This document shows positions 59,701 through 64,000 of a DNA stretch of 64,000 bases, piece by piece. Source of the DNA: Amoebophrya sp. A120 (lineage: Eukaryota > Sar > Dinophyceae > Syndiniales > Amoebophryaceae). The translations under genes and the position numbers were made by a program. A model generated the notes under the pieces. That model was not told where the DNA came from, did not search any database, and saw only the letters and a program-made list of their open reading frames with translations. The stretch is taken from positions 7,673,882 through 7,737,881 of the forward strand of contig CAJINV010000003.1 of NCBI GenBank assembly GCA_905178155.1. The letters run 5' to 3'. How positions within the stretch are numbered: position 1 is the first letter of the stretch; every line of letters begins with the position of its first letter.

Positions 59701-61511
59701 ATTCCTCCCGGGCGTCCGCCTCCGGTAGCGGTGCCCTGCCGGTCAACAAGCTGCTCACCTCCTTTGCGGCTAAACTCGCAAACAAAACGGAACCGAGCCC
59801 GGAAGGTAACGGACCAGCAAGCGGACAGAAGACCCAAATTGCGGCGCACCAACAGCCGGAGGAAACGACCAATAAGTTAAACATGAGCCTGACCGCAAAC
59901 GGGCTTCAGAACATGAGAGCGCTGTCGCTTATGATGAAAGTGCGGAAAAAACTCCAAGGCGGGCGCAGCGCGGCCACGCTGCAGAAGGCGCGCACTGCCG
60001 GCGTGTCGCAGATGCAAGGAGCGATCATGCGGAACCCATTCGATAGCGAACCGAACCTGATGGCGCAGCTCATGACGCAAAAGTTGACGCCCGGTGTGGA
60101 CTTGTTGCGAAAAGACTTCGCCGACAAGGGCAAGATCGACGTGGAACACCAGAAGGATGCCTTCGAGTGGCGCGCCATGCAGTTTGAAGACAATTTGCCG
60201 TTTGACTGCACCAATATGCGGTACAAGCCGGTTGTACTAAAAGCCGGTGAGAACAACAAGCAGAAGCACGACAACATGGAGCTGCACCAGGCCCCGCTGC
60301 AGCACATCGCGGGGAACCTGCAGGCGCCCTCGTTCGACCGGCGGCTCAAGGCGGACGCCTATCTCTTCCGCAAGTCCCAGCAGATGGCCACGCGGCTGTT
60401 GCGGTTTCTGCGGGGCAAAAACTACGACGAGGGACCGTCCCGGGTGGTCGACCAGGACTTCGCGCAGGGCTACCGCCTGTTTCTGCAGGATCCCCGTGCA
60501 AGAAGACTGAACAACAAGATCGACCCGAACGCGTCTCCGGAGCTCTACGCCGAACTGGAGCGAGAGCGGCGGGAAAAGGCGGACGCCAAGCGGCGTGCGC
60601 TCGAGCCGGCAACCAAGGAGTTCTCCCGACTCTTCAGGACAGCTGGTGAAGCTTCTTCTGCAAGAGCGTCCGATCGCGGTGCTGCCAGTGATCGTCAACG
60701 TACGGAAAAACCTAGAGACGGGCAGCATGATGACGCGACCTCATACACCATGGCTGCCGAGTATCAGGTCCCGGACCGGCGGGATGGCTTTTCGGCCGAA
60801 GTGCGCGCCATCTCGAATCCGGAGCTGCGGCGGTCCGCAGGAAAGGACTTGGATCGCCTAGTGTACGACGGTTACCGCGCGGCGGATTTGCAGATGGTGC
60901 CGCAGCGTCCCCTGCACTCGCCCACGGCGTCGCGGCTGCTAACTTTGCAGGCGCGGCGGACGGGTAACCGCAACACGATGATTGGTCGATTCGAAAACGT
61001 CCCCCACCGCGACGCGCACCCGGGGGACCGCGCGGGCCACCAGTTGCGGCTGCGGACCAAAGAGCAGTATTGGGACTTTGCGGACGAGATGTGGCGCCGG
61101 AAGGTGGACGAGATGCACAATCCGAATCGGACGGACGACGTCGCGCATACCGACTACCGTACCTTCCCCTGGGAGGCGGGCTACGAAAACAACGAAGTCG
61201 CTCAACACGACGGCGGCGAGAATGGAGCTGTCGGTGCGCATAAGCGGTCCAGCAGGCGGCGGAGCGCGAGTGCAGCTGCGAACAGGCAGAAACTGCGGAG
61301 TGAAACGGAAGAGGAGCGTTTTCGGCGGCTGCAGAAGGTACAGGTCCCCAACAAGCGGGCGGCGGTGGTGGTGCGCCAGGACTTCGGTGATGCACTCAAG
61401 CCTTCTAGGTTGGATCCGAAGCAAAAGGCGGATGTGCAAAGATTTCTGAAGCGGCAAGTTGCGCGAAACAAAAAATACGCAGCAGCAATCAACTCGGATT
61501 CGGATGATTAA
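56791..61511 (+). CDS. Two-pass membrane protein with Cys-rich loop and long basic tail (paralogue 1)
   Basis: No family recognised. Start ATG at 56791 (MNPFPVGYQPSPERLAR), then a micro-exon (VRDFSSPSP) between two introners, then one long exon from 57458 (QRTLIPQKQP) to TAA at 61511. Membrane span 1 is LCVFRLVVTGLLCYSLVLW; a loop of about 190 residues has ordered cysteines (SCYLESF...GCSSPEGCGLIVSV, EFRCCKATSCCGF, FCDNWGSECNAKPWPCY) and a Thr run; span 2 is ELTAFLVCFGLLMLSFFAF followed by GICCCCLFV (possible palmitoylation). The remaining roughly 1,000 residues are charged, Ser/Arg-rich and mostly disordered, with helix-prone patches, ending INSDSDD. The same loop occurs in the next gene, so this is a tandem pair. 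Confidence 0.72.
56841..57159 (+). mobile_element. Introner-like element C
   Basis: Starts CTATCAAAGTGAAAAAAGCC and ends GGGATTTTTCCTTATGATA, inverted to each other and of the same family as A and B. Flanked by CCCG (56837-56840, 57160-57163). Excision with one CCCG keeps the frame (LAR-VRDF). No placement inside the duplication gives a GT start, so the splice is non-canonical. Confidence 0.85.
57164..57190 (+). other. Micro-exon (about 27 nt) between two introners
   Basis: Encodes about nine residues (VRDFSSPSP) of paralogue 1. Its phase matches both the exon ending at 56840 and the one starting at 57458. Confidence 0.7.
57191..57454 (+). mobile_element. Introner-like element D
   Basis: Left end GTATCAAATGTAAAAATGTC and right end GACATTTTTACAGTTGATAC are near-perfect inverted repeats continuing for about 33 bp (TGGGTCTGGAAGA inward). 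Flanked by GCC (57188-57190, 57455-57457). A different family from A-C, but it shares the terminal GTATCAA and an internal ATTTGTGATGCTG. As an intron it starts GT but does not end AG. Confidence 0.87.
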
Positions 61512-62608
61512 GATCAATTTTCGCGCAGATAAGAACAACTGCAGTGCCAATGTGTAGTAGTGCCCAAAATTCAGTACTTTCAACTTGATAGTCATTGTTA
61601 ACTTAATTCGGTTAAAATTGATGAACGGCAAACAGTAAAGTTGCAAGCCTATGGGTTTTCGTTTCTGTGCAACGCAGATTTCGTCTTTGTATGATTGTCT
61701 TGAGGTTATCACCTTGCTGTACAAATTTTATACCGACACTTTACTAATGTAGACATCGATGTTGAGAAATGTGCCTGAGCTGAATCTTGACGTAATCAAG
61801 ATTTGTTCACTTGGAAACCAAAGAATGAATGAGATGAACTGAAATGTACAATATTTGATTTTGAAGAGAGGGCACGATACGTGGAAAAAAAAAGAAACCG
61901 ATTTCCGCAGAGTGTGGAAACTAGCTGCTTTATTTCGTATTCCGAAGTGTGTTTTTGGTGTATGTCTAGGAGCAAGAGTCATATTTCACACAGTCTCGTA
62001 TCCAGCTGTACTACGATCGTCCATCTCCCAGGTCTCATCGTTTTCACTCTCTCAGAAAGTCGTGAATACAATAAAACGTCGGCACAGCAAGCACGTGCAC
62101 TGTATGCCGATGTGCGATGTCAAAGTTCTTTTCGTGCAATCGTCCAGCTTTTTTTTGCAAACTGATTCACCAAGTCGAATTCGTCCCAAGAAAACGTCGT
62201 CTAAGAAACCAAGTTTGATTTTTTACGTTCGTACGAAAAAGCACCTCAGTGCAGCAACGCTGGCGGAAATTTTCGTACTTCGTGCTGTACATTTTTTATC
62301 GCAATAAAATGCAAAATTGCAAGGCCATTTTTACCGACCTTTGTATTATGTTACACCCTTGAGTTCTAGGTAGAAGCCCTTTTTCCAATGCAAATTCTTT
62401 CTAAAAGACGCTCGCCCCATCTGAGCCGCGGCTTCGCGACCTGTAACGAGCTATAAACTTGTTTCCCCCAGCAGCAACGTGGCGCTTTACTGTATAATTA
62501 TGTGGTTGTGAATAACCCTTGACCAACCACCGTCCGCCATTCTACTGTGTGCCTTGACGTAGTGTAGTCCTCGTCCCATTCGGATCATCATATCCAGCCC
62601 ACGGGAAG
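61512..62608. other. Long intergenic spacer between the two paralogues
   Basis: AT-rich, with no supported ORF. It includes AATAAA-type sequences (for example at about 62307) and no clear repeat. It separates the paralogues by 1.1 kb. Confidence 0.5.
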
Positions 62609-64000
62609 ATGTCGGGAGGTTTTTTCATTGCGCCGAAGAACAAGGGGCCCAGCCGAGAGGAGGGTTTGGTGGCGATGCGGCGGTCGCTGGGGTTGGAAGT
62701 CGCCGAGGAGGAGCCCCCAGATCCGGTGGAGGAGAAGAAGTCGCGCAAGGGACGCAAGCTGCGAATCCTGGCGGAGATGGAGGCCGAGGAGGAGGCAAAG
62801 AAGCGCAAAAAGCCGAAGCCGCCGGCCACCATCATCGGCACGCTGACGCGCCCGATCCGGGACAAGTTCAAGGGCGTGGACGTGAAGCACGAGGTGAAGA
62901 ACTACGTGAAGAAGGAGCTTCTGCACCGGCGGAACTTTCGCGGCGGGGAGTTTTACCTCCGGGTGTTTTTGTTTTTGACCGCGGTGCTGTTCCTCATCCT
63001 GTACGAGATGCAGCAAGCGGCGGTGGCCAAGTACACGCTGGCTTTTTGCAAAATGAGTGGTTTCATGGAGCCCTGCGACAGCGGCGAGTGTTCGCTGATC
63101 ATCAGCGTGCGGACGATGGAAAACCCGGGCCTAGAGATCTACCAGCGCGGCTGGTTCCCGGAAACCGAGCCCGACGGCAACGACATCGTGTTCGTGGACA
63201 AGGAGATCTTCTCCTGCTGCCCGCTGTCCAACTGCTGCGGGTTCGCGTTCGAACCTCCCGGGCAGGAGGGGAGCCCGATGATTCAGCAGGTCTTCTGCGA
63301 CTCGGACGAGTTCGGGGGCGGCTGCGGGCCGGACCCATGGCAGTGCTACTTCGAGGAGTACCTCACGCCCTACGAGGTTACGGGCCTGCAGGTGGGCCGG
63401 CCCTGGGATGGCAGCGAGTTCGAAGTAATTTCCATCCTGTTCTGGGTATTCTTGATTCTCACCTACTGGCGAAAAATTTACGCGCTCTACAACGCGAGCA
63501 AGGAGTACGGCAAGAAAGCAGTGCTCTCGCTGCCGTGGTTTTTACGCGGGATCCTGTGGTGGACCCGATACGCCTTCGTCCACGTTTTCATGATCCCCGC
63601 AACAAAAGGTACAGATGTTTTCAGTTTTTTCTGTCGCATATGAAATTTGTACTTTAGGCATATTTCGCTTTTATCGACATTGTCGATAGGCATATTTCGC
63701 TTGGAACAATTGTCGTCCTAGCACATGATCGTCCGTGCATACGTGAGAAAAGTAGTTTTCGAGCAAGCAGAAAAGCAGCTATCGACGAAAAAACAAAAAT
63801 GAATTCCATAACAGCCATTGACGTGGTGAGCACAGTGTTTGGGATCCCGTTTCTCGTGGAGCGGCACAACGAGCGAATGATTTGGATCCGATGGATGAGC
63901 CAATTTGCGCAGCTCCCGGAACCACCCACGGAGAGCGAGAGCGAGGAGGAGCACCACACGGTCCAGGAGGTGGTGGAACATGTTATGGAAATCGTAAAGA
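62609..64000 (+). CDS. Two-pass membrane protein with Cys-rich loop (paralogue 2), runs off the window
   Basis: Start ATG at 62609 (MSGGFFIAPKNKGPS), a strongly charged Lys/Glu-rich N-terminus, span 1 (FYLRVFLFLTAVLFLILYEM), then the same loop cysteine order as paralogue 1: FCKMSGFMEPCDSGECSLII, IFSCCPLSNCCGF, FCDSDEFGGGCGPDPWQCYF. Span 2 is EVISILFWVFLILTYW. Exon 1 ends at about 63608 (IPATK, then GGTACAG). The frame resumes by about 63810 (DVVSTVFGIPFLVERHNERM) and continues with a Glu-rich stretch to the window end. Partial at the 3' side. The function is unknown. Confidence 0.75.
63655..63702. repeat. Direct repeat around a small palindrome in an intron
   Basis: TAGGCATATTTCGCTT occurs at 63655-63670 and 63687-63702; between them TATCGAC-ATT-GTCGATA can fold into a hairpin. 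Confidence 0.85.

Overview
The window looks like nuclear DNA of a protist from the dinoflagellate lineage. A Syndiniales parasite of the Amoebophrya type is my best guess, but that is inference. The reasons are: intron-rich genes on long one-strand blocks; many introns that are short inverted-repeat elements flanked by tiny target duplications and often lack GT-AG borders (reported for that group); and a Ty1/copia-type retroelement with the HVDDLL form of the reverse transcriptase motif. No rRNA, tRNA, CRISPR array or bacterial-type operon was seen.

Layout. Bases 1-18,000 hold minus-strand genes: a weak hypothetical exon, a voltage-gated K+ channel, a secreted FkbM-like methyltransferase, a TTC12-like TPR/armadillo protein and a membrane-anchored histidine phosphatase. 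Bases 39,391-64,000 hold plus-strand genes: a multipass membrane protein with a long phospho-site-rich tail, an ATP-grasp protein, dynactin p62 (DCTN4), an Mpv17/PMP22 protein, and two neighbouring paralogues of an unrecognised two-pass membrane family with a cysteine-rich loop. The two blocks diverge from a strand-switch region (about 18.0-39.4 kb) filled by minisatellites and one large mobile element.

That element (18,744-36,740) is the main discovery. It is an 18.0-kb LTR retrotransposon with two 6,497-bp direct repeats starting TGTCA and ending TGACA, a perfect 5-bp target duplication (CCTAG), a TGG-type primer-binding site directly after the left repeat and a purine tract directly before the right one. 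Each giant LTR carries an intact 1,424-codon Gag-like ORF with a zinc-knuckle-like motif, the last part of the pol ORF, and a candidate spliced antisense ORF. The 5-kb interior has tightly packed accessory ORFs, one with a RING-like domain, then an RT/RNase H fragment. A 100-N scaffold gap probably hides protease, integrase and most of RT.

The second theme is introner-like elements. In seven places an inverted-repeat element sits exactly at a coding junction, and removing it (with one copy of the flanking duplication) restores the reading frame. One of them has been split by a 2.17-kb insertion with a 14-bp duplication, and two flank a micro-exon of about 27 nt.
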